64,000 nt of DNA from Mangrovimicrobium sp033283325 (GTDB lineage: Bacteria; Pseudomonadota; Gammaproteobacteria; Pseudomonadales; Halieaceae): the NCBI GenBank assembly GCA_033283325.1, contig JAWMQO010000002.1, positions 372,001-436,000 on the forward strand, read 5' to 3'. How positions within the stretch are numbered: position 1 is the stretch's first letter; every line of letters starts with the position of its first letter. Positions 24,460 through 32,286 of the stretch are shown here, one piece after another. The position numbers and the translations under genes are program-made. Below the pieces are notes generated by a model. It was not told the DNA's origin, searched no databases, and was given only the letters and a program-made list of their open reading frames with translations.

Positions 24460-25569
24460 ATGGACCTCCTGACCACCCCCCTGAACGCCCTGCACCGCGA
24501 ACTCGGTGCCAAGATGGTGCCCTTCGCCGGTTACGACATGCCGGTACAGTTTCCCGGTGGCATAATCCGCGAGCACCAGCACACGAGGGAGCATGCTGGA
24601 CTCTTCGATGTCTCGCACATGGGCCAGGTGCTGGTGCAGGGGGAGGGCGCCGCCGACGCACTGGAAGCCCTCGTCCCCGCGGATCTCGAAGGCCTGGCCC
24701 AGGACCGGCAGACCTACACCCTGCTCACCAATCCCGAAGGTGGCGTGCTGGACGACCTCATTATTACCCGCTGGGGTCCGGACGCATTCTTCCTGGTAGT
24801 TAACGCCGCCTGCAAGGAACAGGATATCGCCCACCTGCGGCAGTCCCTGGGCGGCCTGCAGATCGATGTACTGGAAAACCGGGCGCTGCTGGCCCTGCAG
24901 GGTCCCGCCGCGCGTGAAGTCATGAAGCAACTCTGCCCGGCCGCCGCAGAACTGGTATTCCTGCAGGGTGCGAGCCTGGGCGTCGCCGGCGCCGAGGCCT
25001 ATGTCACCTGCTCCGGCTACACCGGGGAAGACGGCTTTGAACTCTCCCTCCCCGCCGCCGACGCCGAGCGCGTCGCCCGCGAGCTCCTCGCCTTCGAGCA
25101 GGTGGAATCCATCGGCCTCGGCGCCCGCGACTCCCTGCGCCTGGAGGCCGGGCTCTGCCTCTACGGCCACGAACTGAGCGAGACCATCGACCCGATTCAG
25201 GCCGGCCTCGGCTGGGCGATCGCCAAAGCCCGCAGGGCGGATGGGGCACGCCCGGGCGGCTTCCCCGGGGCGGACATCATTCTTGACCGCATGCAGAATC
25301 CGCCGGCGTTGCGCAGGGTCGGACTTGCAGTCGACGGCAAGCGCCCGGTGCGCGAGGGCCAGGCAGTGCTGAATGGCGCCGGGGAAACTGTCGGCGAGGT
25401 TTGCTCGGCAGCCTTCGGTGCGACAGTCGGCGGCCCGATTGCGATGGCCTATGTGCAGCGCGCCGATGGCGAGCCGGGAAGCTCACTCTGCGTTGATGTG
25501 CGCGGGAAGCAGATCCCCGTCACGGCAACGCGGATGCCCTTTGTACCACAGCGTTATTTCCGCGGTTGA
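24460..25569 (+). CDS. gcvT: Aminomethyltransferase (glycine cleavage T protein)
   Basis: GcvT moves the methylene group from the aminomethyl-lipoyl H protein to tetrahydrofolate. The 369-residue protein begins MDLLTTPLNALHRELGAKM and contains MPVQFPGGIIREHQHTR, GLFDVSHMGQV, CSGYTGEDGFELSLP and RLEAGLCLYGHEL, all characteristic. The genes for the H and P proteins are not adjacent, which differs from the common gcvTHP operon. Its 3' end is followed by the structured repeat at 25606. Confidence 0.94.
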   Translation: MDLLTTPLNALHRELGAKMVPFAGYDMPVQFPGGIIREHQHTREHAGLFDVSHMGQVLVQGEGAADALEALVPADLEGLAQDRQTYTLLTNPEGGVLDDLIITRWGPDAFFLVVNAACKEQDIAHLRQSLGGLQIDVLENRALLALQGPAAREVMKQLCPAAAELVFLQGASLGVAGAEAYVTCSGYTGEDGFELSLPAADAERVARELLAFEQVESIGLGARDSLRLEAGLCLYGHELSETIDPIQAGLGWAIAKARRADGARPGGFPGADIILDRMQNPPALRRVGLAVDGKRPVREGQAVLNGAGETVGEVCSAAFGATVGGPIAMAYVQRADGEPGSSLCVDVRGKQIPVTATRMPFVPQRYFRG

Positions 25570-25944
25570 GAGCGGACCTGACATTACCTGGTGTGTACTA
25601 TCGCCGCGAGTACGCCGTTATAGCCCAGTCGGAACGACCACTCGCTACGCCCCGTTTTCGGGCCGCTGCGCAACTCGACCATTTTTCGCTGTGCGAAAAA
25701 TCGGGACTCGAACAGTGCTCGCGGAAAGCCCCCGAAAACGGGGCTTCGCTAAAAGCAGTGGTCTGAAAGTTTCGACGGGGCTATAACGGCGTACTCGCTA
25801 CCGCTTGTAGAGTCGCAAGGCTCTGAACCGCTACTGTAAACGCCATAAGTAAGTGTCTGCCGCGCGTGGGATGCGGCCCGATCTGACCCTGGACAAGTGC
25901 GCTTGCTATCTCTGGAGTGCCCTGGTGTTGAACGCTGAACAGCC
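25570..25944. other. Convergent intergenic region holding repeat copy B
   Basis: This 375-bp gap between gcvT and the HNH gene contains the structured repeat at 25606-25798. I see no gene or other clear signal in the remaining ~145 bp (25799-25944). Confidence 0.7.
25606..25798. repeat. Structured repeat element, copy B (193 bp)
   Basis: The same five-helix plan as copy A. P1 is 25606-25634 with 25770-25798 (29 bp, one mismatch, one G-T). P2 is GACCAC 25636-25641 with GTGGTC 25758-25763. P3 is 25649-25662 with 25731-25744, 14 bp and perfect. P4 is CCGC 25663-25666 with GCGG 25721-25724. P5 is ATTTTTCGC 25681-25689 with GCGAAAAAT 25693-25701. Relative to copy A, P2 and P4 each carry a paired change that keeps complementarity, while P1 and P3 are wholly different sequences. 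The core (e.g. CTGCGCAACTCGACC, GGGACTCGAACAGTGCTCGC) is almost invariant. It is again placed between convergent genes. Confidence 0.85.
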
Positions 25945-26490
25945 CTAGTGCGCCCAGTCGCGCTTGGCCTTGAACTGCCGCGACAGGTATTCCATCTGGT
26001 CGACGAGAATCCGGTCCTTGGCGAGGAAGTGCCACTCGAAGGGGTTGGGGCGGAAAGGCACCGCCAGCAGCGGCATGTGCGCCTCCTCTGGCGTCATGTT
26101 GTCCTTCTGCCAGTTACAGCGCTTGCAGGCGGCGACCACGTTTTCCCACTTGTCGCGCCCGCCCCGGGAAGTCGGCAGGACATGGTCCCGTGTAAGTTCA
26201 GAGCGGGTGTACTGCTGGCCGCAGTAGAGGCAGCGGTGGTCGTCGCGGCGGAACAGCGTGCGGTTACAAAGCGGGGGAGTGAAATCGCGGACGATTCGTC
26301 CCTGGGTGGCGATGATCGGTTGCAGGTCGATGCGGGAACGGAGGCCTGAAATTCGCTGGATGCCGCCGAAAATTGGGGGAAGGGTGTCCCCGATGCCGTA
26401 GATGACATCGCCTTTGGCATAGGCGGATACCGCCTCCTGAATGGTGATCCAGCCGCGTGGCTGGCCCGCCATATCCAGTCGAAGGATCAA
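25945..26490 (-). CDS. HNH endonuclease-family protein
   Basis: A 181-residue protein with an HNH nuclease domain: CLYCGQQY, DHVLPTSRGG (the catalytic His), ENVVAACKRCNWQKDN (Asn and His-position, with the second zinc Cys pair CxxC). The N-terminal ~90 residues hold a small domain of unknown role. Close relatives are common, non-mobile chromosomal genes in gammaproteobacteria, with no demonstrated function. It is convergent with gcvT across repeat copy B; no RuvC or CRISPR-like partner exists nearby. The ATG is at 26490. Confidence 0.85.
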   Translation of the reverse strand: MILRLDMAGQPRGWITIQEAVSAYAKGDVIYGIGDTLPPIFGGIQRISGLRSRIDLQPIIATQGRIVRDFTPPLCNRTLFRRDDHRCLYCGQQYTRSELTRDHVLPTSRGGRDKWENVVAACKRCNWQKDNMTPEEAHMPLLAVPFRPNPFEWHFLAKDRILVDQMEYLSRQFKAKRDWAH

Positions 26491-26574
26491 CTCCCCAGGC
26501 TCCCTATCGCAGGTTCCGCTGTTACGCTACTGCAATTTCGTGATAACCACAATCGTGATTTATTGCGACCGCCG

Positions 26575-27807
26575 CTACATCAATGCGTGGTCGCGCAGGG
26601 CCTGGGTGTCAGAAAGCCCGGGGGGATGGATGCCGTAACTCGCCTCGAAGGCGTCGGGCGGCATTGGGCGATCGAAAAAATAGCCCTGTATCAGGTCGCA
26701 ACCGAGTTCCTTGAGCCGCTCCGCTACCGCTTCAGTCTCCACCCCTTCGGCAACGACTTTCAGCGAGAAGTTGTGCGCCAGGTCGATTACCGCCTTGACG
26801 ATCGCTTCATCCTTTCCGCATTCCAGCATGTTGCGTACGAAGCAGCAGTCGATCTTGATTTCGTCTACCGGCAGGTCGCGGAAGTAGGACAGGGAGGAGT
26901 AGCCGGTACCGAAATCGTCCAGCGAGACCTGCACGCCGATCAGGCGCAGGCGCGCCAGCTGAGCCAGCATGGTTGTCGGGCTGCCCACCATGATGCGCTC
27001 GGTAACTTCCAGGACCAGGCGCTGCGGTGAAACGCAGTGGATGGCCAGAGCGTCCTCTACCACCGCGAGGATCTGGTCGTCGAGCAGCAGCTGCGGGGCG
27101 ATATTGACAGCAATCGTGAGATCTTCCGGCCAGCGGGCGAGCCGCGCAACGGCGGTTTTTATCGCCCACCAGGTCAGCGGGCGGATGATCTCGTGCTCCT
27201 CGGCGACGGGAATGAAGTCGCCGGCAGGTACCAACTCGCCGTCCGGCTTGCGCCAGCGCATCAGGGCCTCTGCCCCGGCAAGCGAGCGATACATGGTCTG
27301 TACCTTGGGCTGGTAATACAGCTGTATTTCACCGCGCGCCAGGGCCTCCTCGAGGCTCTGCAGCAGCTTGCGCTGATTGTCGGCCCGGGTTTCGGCATGC
27401 GGCGTGTAAACCTGGTAGTTGCTGCTATTGGCCCGGGCCTCGCGCAGTGCCAGGTTGGCCTGGCGCAAGGTTTCCTCGCTTTGTCTGTCGCCCTCCACGC
27501 TGGCGAAACCGGCGCGAAATCCCAACTGTACCGGGCGTCCGAACTGGTAATGAGGATTCTTGAAGATGCTCTCCAGCTTGGCCGTGGCCAGCGCCAGTTC
27601 GCCGCTGCTGCCAACACCGCGAAGGGTCACGCAGACCCGGTTGTCGCCGAGGTAGTGCATCTCGTCGCGCGGCCGCAGCCAGTCCTCCAGGCGCTGGCAG
27701 AAGGCCTTCTGGAAATCCTCCAGGGTCAGCCTGCCGTGGCGGTCGAGCAGGATGTCTGCGTCCGCCAGTTCGATGACACCCACCATGTTTTGCACAGAGC
27801 TCATCAT
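26575..27807 (-). CDS. EAL-domain cyclic-di-GMP phosphodiesterase with degenerate GGDEF domain
   Basis: A 410-residue cytoplasmic protein. Residues ~1-145 have GGDEF-like form but lack the GGDEF signature (LGDNRVCVTLRG stands in its place), so synthesis of c-di-GMP is unlikely. Residues ~150-395 are a full EAL domain: AEALMRW, EVTERIM, DDFGTGYSS and AEGVET are intact, so hydrolysis is likely. The ATG overlaps the stop of the upstream HD-GYP gene by 4 bp (ATGA), implying coupled synthesis. No membrane segment or sensor domain is seen. Confidence 0.9.
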   Translation of the reverse strand: MMSSVQNMVGVIELADADILLDRHGRLTLEDFQKAFCQRLEDWLRPRDEMHYLGDNRVCVTLRGVGSSGELALATAKLESIFKNPHYQFGRPVQLGFRAGFASVEGDRQSEETLRQANLALREARANSSNYQVYTPHAETRADNQRKLLQSLEEALARGEIQLYYQPKVQTMYRSLAGAEALMRWRKPDGELVPAGDFIPVAEEHEIIRPLTWWAIKTAVARLARWPEDLTIAVNIAPQLLLDDQILAVVEDALAIHCVSPQRLVLEVTERIMVGSPTTMLAQLARLRLIGVQVSLDDFGTGYSSLSYFRDLPVDEIKIDCCFVRNMLECGKDEAIVKAVIDLAHNFSLKVVAEGVETEAVAERLKELGCDLIQGYFFDRPMPPDAFEASYGIHPPGLSDTQALRDHALM

Positions 27808-28979
27808 ATGAAGTACTCCTCGCTGTTCAGGCCGTAGCTGCCGGGCAGCAACTCACGGGTGATCCAGCGTTCGGGGTCCCGCTGCTGCTTGGCGAGGTCG
27901 ACAATTTCTACCGGGTCCGCTTCCTGCTTGTCACTGTTGAGAACCACGACGACCTCCGGCTTCAGGCGCCGGGTCGGGTTCTGCCTGGTGACAATGGCCA
28001 CTTCGCCGCTGTTGAGCTCCACCAGGGTCCCGGTCGGAAACAGGCCGATGGCCTGGATGAACTGTTCCACCAGGGCGTCCTGGAAGAGTACGCCCTTGGC
28101 GTCGATCAGTTCCTGTACGGCATCGTGGGAGGTGCGCGCCTCAGCCCAGGGTCGCGGTTTGATCATCGCGTCGTAGGTGTCTACCAGGCCCGCGATTCGC
28201 GCCAGCAAGGGAATTTCCGCCCCCTCCACGCCCCTTGGATAGCCGGAGCCGTCGAGCCGTTCGTGATGGTTTTCCACGATCGCGCGTACTTCGACGTTCA
28301 TGCGGCCAGTGCCCTCCAGCAGCTCGCTGCCCATGACCGGGTGGGCGCGCATGATCTGACGTTCCCTGCTGTCCAGTTTTCGCGGCTGCTCCAGTAAACC
28401 GGCAGGAAGCTGCGTCATTCCCACATCGCACATCGCGCAACCGAGGGCCAGCGTCTCCAGGTCTTCCCTGGGCAGGCCGACCTGGCGGCCGAGGATGGCG
28501 GACCACACCGCCATCGATATACCGTGCTCGAAGCGGTAGTCACCAGTTTCCTTCAGTCGGAGTAAGGCCGCGGTGGCTTCCTGGTTGCGAAATATGGTTT
28601 CGATGAGTGGGCTGATGGCTTCCTGTACCACCCGGATATCGGTATTCCTGCCCGCTCGCAGGGATTCGAAAACCCTGTCCAGCGTATCGGCCGCGTTATC
28701 GAAGCACGAGCGGGCTTCCTGCAGGTCGGCTTTCAGTTCCAGCCTGTCGCGGGGTGTCTGCTGGGCGGGTTCGGCGAGGAGATCGGCATGTACCTGTGCG
28801 CCCTGGTAATCTGCATCCACGTAGACATGCTCCACGTACCTCGACACGTAGAGAATCTCGCTGTTGTCCCGCACCACGAAGCCCTGCAAGGCAAAGGGTG
28901 TTTCCAGCCACGGCCTGTCGAGCTCGGCGATAAACATGCCGGGCTGCAGACTCATGGCCGGTAGTTTTACCAGGCGCAT
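27804..28979 (-). CDS. HD-GYP-domain protein with altered HD motif
   Basis: A 391-residue protein: N-terminal DUF3391 region (MRLVKLPAMSLQPGMFIAEL), then a linker helix, then HD-GYP. The GYP part is intact (HHERLDGSGYP), but the HD motif reads MCDVGM (near residue 183) where the family has HDIGK, so the metal-binding His and following Lys are lost. c-di-GMP hydrolysis may therefore be impaired or the protein may act as a partner of the EAL protein, with which it overlaps by 4 bp. ATG 28979 follows GGGGAG. Confidence 0.88.
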   Translation of the reverse strand: MRLVKLPAMSLQPGMFIAELDRPWLETPFALQGFVVRDNSEILYVSRYVEHVYVDADYQGAQVHADLLAEPAQQTPRDRLELKADLQEARSCFDNAADTLDRVFESLRAGRNTDIRVVQEAISPLIETIFRNQEATAALLRLKETGDYRFEHGISMAVWSAILGRQVGLPREDLETLALGCAMCDVGMTQLPAGLLEQPRKLDSRERQIMRAHPVMGSELLEGTGRMNVEVRAIVENHHERLDGSGYPRGVEGAEIPLLARIAGLVDTYDAMIKPRPWAEARTSHDAVQELIDAKGVLFQDALVEQFIQAIGLFPTGTLVELNSGEVAIVTRQNPTRRLKPEVVVVLNSDKQEADPVEIVDLAKQQRDPERWITRELLPGSYGLNSEEYFI

Positions 28980-29123
28980 CCCAGCTCCCCTGGAAACAAG
29001 AAGTCGTGACAAGACTACTCTTGACGGGCACCCTGGTGCGCACTGTAAAGGTGGATTTGTGACAGGAGTCCGCCACCAATCCGGGCTTTCGTGATGTATT
29101 TCACATCGGAGGTCGGGAAGGGT

Positions 29124-29741
29124 TCAATTCCCGGCGGTCCAGCTCGCTTCCGCCAGGGTGTGTTCGCCGTGGAATATCCGGCCGTGGAAGCGCTCACCGG
29201 CCACCACCGCGCCGACCCCCGCGGGGGTCCCGGTCATGACGATGTCGCCGTCTTCGAGGGTGGTGAAGGTGGCCAGCTCGCGCAGGATAAGCTCCGGTGG
29301 GTAGAGCATCAGGCTGACGTCGCCGCGCTGGCGGGGCTTGTCGTCCACCAGCAGCTCGAGGCCGAGTTGCGAAGTGTCGCCATCGATGGGGGCGAAGTCG
29401 CTGAACAGCGCAGCGCCGTCGAAGGCCTTGGCCCGCTCCCAGGGCAGGCCTCGCTCCTTGAGTTTCGATTGCAGGGCGCGCTTGGTGAGGTCGAGGCCGA
29501 AGGCGGCGCCGGCAGCGCGGCCGTTCTCGATGAGCAGGGCGATTTCGCCCTCGTAGTGCAGGGTCTCGCCGGACCGGCTGGCGAAGAGCTGCGAGCCGAT
29601 GGCGGAATTCGGCTTGCCGAATACCACCATGCTCTCGGGAACCTCGTTGCCGAGCTCTTCGATGTGCGCCACGTAATTGCGGCCCACACAGACTATCTTC
29701 GAGGGAAAGACCGCTTTCCCGGCAAACATTACGCTCTGCAT
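29124..29741 (-). CDS. Fumarylacetoacetate hydrolase-fold enzyme (acylpyruvase/oxaloacetate decarboxylase type)
   Basis: A 205-residue FAH-fold protein. KIVCVGRNYVAHIEELG is the typical start, HYEGEIALLI gives the metal-binding Glu pair, and IVMTGTPAGVG is the C-terminal signature. Short single-domain members hydrolyse acylpyruvates or decarboxylate oxaloacetate; the substrate here is unknown. It reads leftward and starts 13 bp after the stop of the GATase-like gene, so the two are likely co-transcribed. Confidence 0.88.
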   Translation of the reverse strand: MQSVMFAGKAVFPSKIVCVGRNYVAHIEELGNEVPESMVVFGKPNSAIGSQLFASRSGETLHYEGEIALLIENGRAAGAAFGLDLTKRALQSKLKERGLPWERAKAFDGAALFSDFAPIDGDTSQLGLELLVDDKPRQRGDVSLMLYPPELILRELATFTTLEDGDIVMTGTPAGVGAVVAGERFHGRIFHGEHTLAEASWTAGN

Positions 29742-29754
29742 TGTGCCTCCGGGA

Positions 29755-31143
29755 CTATTCCTGCATGCCGTGGTAGAGGAGCCGTACCAGCAGGCGGGCG
29801 CCGTCGTTGTCCTTCAGCTCCGCGTAGCGCGGTCCCTCGCGCTTGCCGATATCGCGGATATCTGCCATCAGCTCAGGGTGAAACTGGCAGGTGAACGAAC
29901 GCCGGATGGTGTGGGTTTCCCAGTCCTTGTAGTAAATGCAGGTCGTGCCCACCTCTGTCCAGTCGTCGCCGCCGACATAGGTCTGGGAGAGGATCTCGAT
30001 GGCGTAGGGCATGCTCAGCAGCCAGGCGAGGGGGGTTACCGCAATCTGGTAGCGCAGCGGTACGATGGTGTCGTGCAGGAGCTTGTAGGCCCAGTTGGCG
30101 AACAGGGCCGCCTCCTCGTTGACCTCGTCGCCATGGAACATCGATATATTCAGCGAGCGTTCGCTGCGCATCATGGTATCTATCACGCCCTCGAGATCGT
30201 CCGCCACCAGCGCATGGGTGTCGTAGAGCTCGGCGGGGATGTGGTCGCGGGGGCTGCGCGAACCGTAGGGCAATAGCTGTCGCTCGCCGACTTCCACCTG
30301 TTCGTTGGCGGCGACGGCGAAACAGGGATCTTCCCAGCCCCTGGCGATGACCTCGTCACTCTTGATGACCTGGAGTGTGCTGCCCATGTTCTCGATCAGG
30401 GAAGCCACTCGCTTCAGGTTGGCGAGAGTGCGGCCGCTATCGTCCAGTGGCAGCGTATCCGTCGCCATGATTTCGCGCACGGCGCGGCGCAGCAGGCGGA
30501 TGTGCGAGGTGGCGGCGAGCTGGTGGCCGAGGCAGATGAAAATACTCGGCCCGCTGTCGGTGGAACGCCGCAGCAGCAGTTCATCGATGAGCGAGAGAAT
30601 GTCATCGCGGCTGGCCTCGGAGCCGGCGAAGCTGTCGGGATCGTAGGCAGAGGGATTGCCGCCCTGCACGATGGTGGCGATGCCCGCGCTCATGGTGTGC
30701 GCCATGCGCCGGGCATTGAAAATACCGCTCTGCCACACCGGGTAGAGGATGGTATCCGCGTCTGCCACCTGCTGCAGGATATAGGCGATGTTCTTTGAGG
30801 CGCGTACCGCCTCGCCCTGCAGGTTGATACCGACGTTGGCCCAGGGCTCCACCACGTGCACGCTCTGCCGGTAGACTTCCGGCAGGCTCAGCAGGAGCGA
30901 GAGCTCATCTTCGTCGTGGATGACCTTTTCCAGCGGTGGCGCCACGCCCCAATCGAACAGGCTGCCGTCCAGCAGCATGTCGCGGCCCGGGTAGGGAGAT
31001 GGCGAGGTCCGGTCGTTGAGGTAGTAGCCAAGCAGGGCGTGAATCGATTCCGGCGTGGCGGGGTGGTGCCCCAGGATCCCGGGCGAGGTGCGCCAGGCGA
31101 GCATTTCCAGGGTTGGCTTGCGCCTTTTGAGTTGGCCGGTCAT
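29755..31143 (-). CDS. Atypical class-I glutamine amidotransferase-like protein
   Basis: A 462-residue protein I cannot place in a named family. Two segments match the class-I glutaminase triad: FICLGHQLAA with candidate nucleophile C204, and QFHPEL with H422 and E424. The usual spacing is about 90 residues; here it is 218, so a large insertion (residues ~215-410) or a divergent fold is present. The first 150 residues are also unlike standard GATases. No synthetase partner is adjacent: downstream is the FAH-fold enzyme (13 bp) and upstream an EamA transporter. Possible roles include peptide or gamma-glutamyl bond chemistry, but this is inference. Confidence 0.6.
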   Translation of the reverse strand: MTGQLKRRKPTLEMLAWRTSPGILGHHPATPESIHALLGYYLNDRTSPSPYPGRDMLLDGSLFDWGVAPPLEKVIHDEDELSLLLSLPEVYRQSVHVVEPWANVGINLQGEAVRASKNIAYILQQVADADTILYPVWQSGIFNARRMAHTMSAGIATIVQGGNPSAYDPDSFAGSEASRDDILSLIDELLLRRSTDSGPSIFICLGHQLAATSHIRLLRRAVREIMATDTLPLDDSGRTLANLKRVASLIENMGSTLQVIKSDEVIARGWEDPCFAVAANEQVEVGERQLLPYGSRSPRDHIPAELYDTHALVADDLEGVIDTMMRSERSLNISMFHGDEVNEEAALFANWAYKLLHDTIVPLRYQIAVTPLAWLLSMPYAIEILSQTYVGGDDWTEVGTTCIYYKDWETHTIRRSFTCQFHPELMADIRDIGKREGPRYAELKDNDGARLLVRLLYHGMQE

Positions 31144-31271
31144 CTGGCTCGAATCCGTATGAATTGTTGTCAGCGGAAGCGGGACGGATGCGTATCAGGC
31201 TTTGCCCCGGGGAAGACAGTATCCGGGGAAATGACCCCGCGGTCCAGAATGTTACAGATCGACGCAGCCCC

Positions 31272-32144
31272 TCAGGAGGTATAGGCGCTGCGCCGGCTGC
31301 GCCGGTAGCGGTACAGTGACAGGCTGGCGCTGGCACCGACCACCAGTGCGCAGCCCAGCAGCTTGCGCGCGGTGAAGGGTTCGTCGAGGAATACCGCGCT
31401 GCCGGTCAGGGCGCCAGGCAGGTAGAGGTAGTAGATCATGCTCGAGTGCAGGGCGGGCAGTTCGGTGCTGGATTTGACCCAGAGGCCGTGGGCGAACAGC
31501 GTGCAGATGACGCCGAGGGCCAGTAATTTGTAGTAGTCGCTCTGTGCGAGATTCCAGTCCGCCTTGCTCCAGAACGGGAGGAATACGATGAGCGCGAAAA
31601 AAAACTGGCCCCAGGTGCGGCCGAGGGTGCCAATGGCCATGGCGCGCTGGTGCAGCAGGGGCAAGGCCGCGTAGCACAGCGCGCTCACCAGCCCCACTGC
31701 GATCCCCAGGGAGATACTGTTCTGCAGCGAAAAACCCGGCGACACGATCAGGCAACCGAGAAAGCAGAGTGCGATGGCGCACCATTCAACCGGGGTGACC
31801 CGCTCCTTGTTGAACAGCCAGGCAAGTATCAGGTATTGCACGCTGTAGGTGGTGATGGTGAGGGCGGCGATGGCGGCTGTGGCCAGCTTGATGCTGAAGA
31901 AATACAGTAACCAGTGCACTCCGAAGACCGTTCCGATGACCACCAGCTGTCCCCACTGGCGCCGGTCCAGCTTGCGTAACTGGCCGCTGTAAATCACCAG
32001 TGGCGTGAGCGCCACGATCGCCACCGCGAGGCGGAAAATACCGATGGCGTACTCGTTGGCCACGGTGGATTTCACCAGCACGGGTACGGCGGACATCATG
32101 AATACCGAGGCGATTGCGACCAGGATCAGCTGTTGTCGGGGCAT
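31272..32144 (-). CDS. EamA-family (DMT superfamily) transporter
   Basis: A 290-residue inner-membrane protein with ten predicted helices in two EamA halves; VFMMSAVPVLVKS begins the first and TYSVQYLILAWLFNKERV ends its fourth helix with the usual ExxR-like turn. Members export amino acids or metabolites, and the substrate cannot be inferred. It reads leftward and ends 128 bp before the GATase-like gene. The ATG at 32144 gives a normal-length first helix. Confidence 0.85.
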   Translation of the reverse strand: MPRQQLILVAIASVFMMSAVPVLVKSTVANEYAIGIFRLAVAIVALTPLVIYSGQLRKLDRRQWGQLVVIGTVFGVHWLLYFFSIKLATAAIAALTITTYSVQYLILAWLFNKERVTPVEWCAIALCFLGCLIVSPGFSLQNSISLGIAVGLVSALCYAALPLLHQRAMAIGTLGRTWGQFFFALIVFLPFWSKADWNLAQSDYYKLLALGVICTLFAHGLWVKSSTELPALHSSMIYYLYLPGALTGSAVFLDEPFTARKLLGCALVVGASASLSLYRYRRSRRSAYTS

Positions 32145-32286
32145 GTTGGCGGCTCAATTTGACAGGGTCTTCGCCGCCGGCCGTGGGTTCGCGGTCCGGC
32201 GAGGCGCACAGCTTACACCCCGCGCCAGCGATGTGCATGCCTGCCGGTCAGGTCGCAGTAGTATGAAATTGACGCGCGCCGGGAAC

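Noticed and set aside
25606..26490. Repeat copy B plus HNH gene as a guide-RNA nuclease (IscB/HEARO-like) system
   Set aside because: The HNH protein is a 181-residue stand-alone type without RuvC or bridge helix, and copy A has no nuclease gene beside it.
29070..29141. tRNA-like stretch with CCGCC...GGCGG, a T-arm-like GGTTCAATTCCC and terminal CCA
   Set aside because: The 3' part is the coding end of the FAH-fold gene, and no D-arm or proper 7-base anticodon loop can be drawn. Coincidence or a remnant is more likely than a working tRNA.
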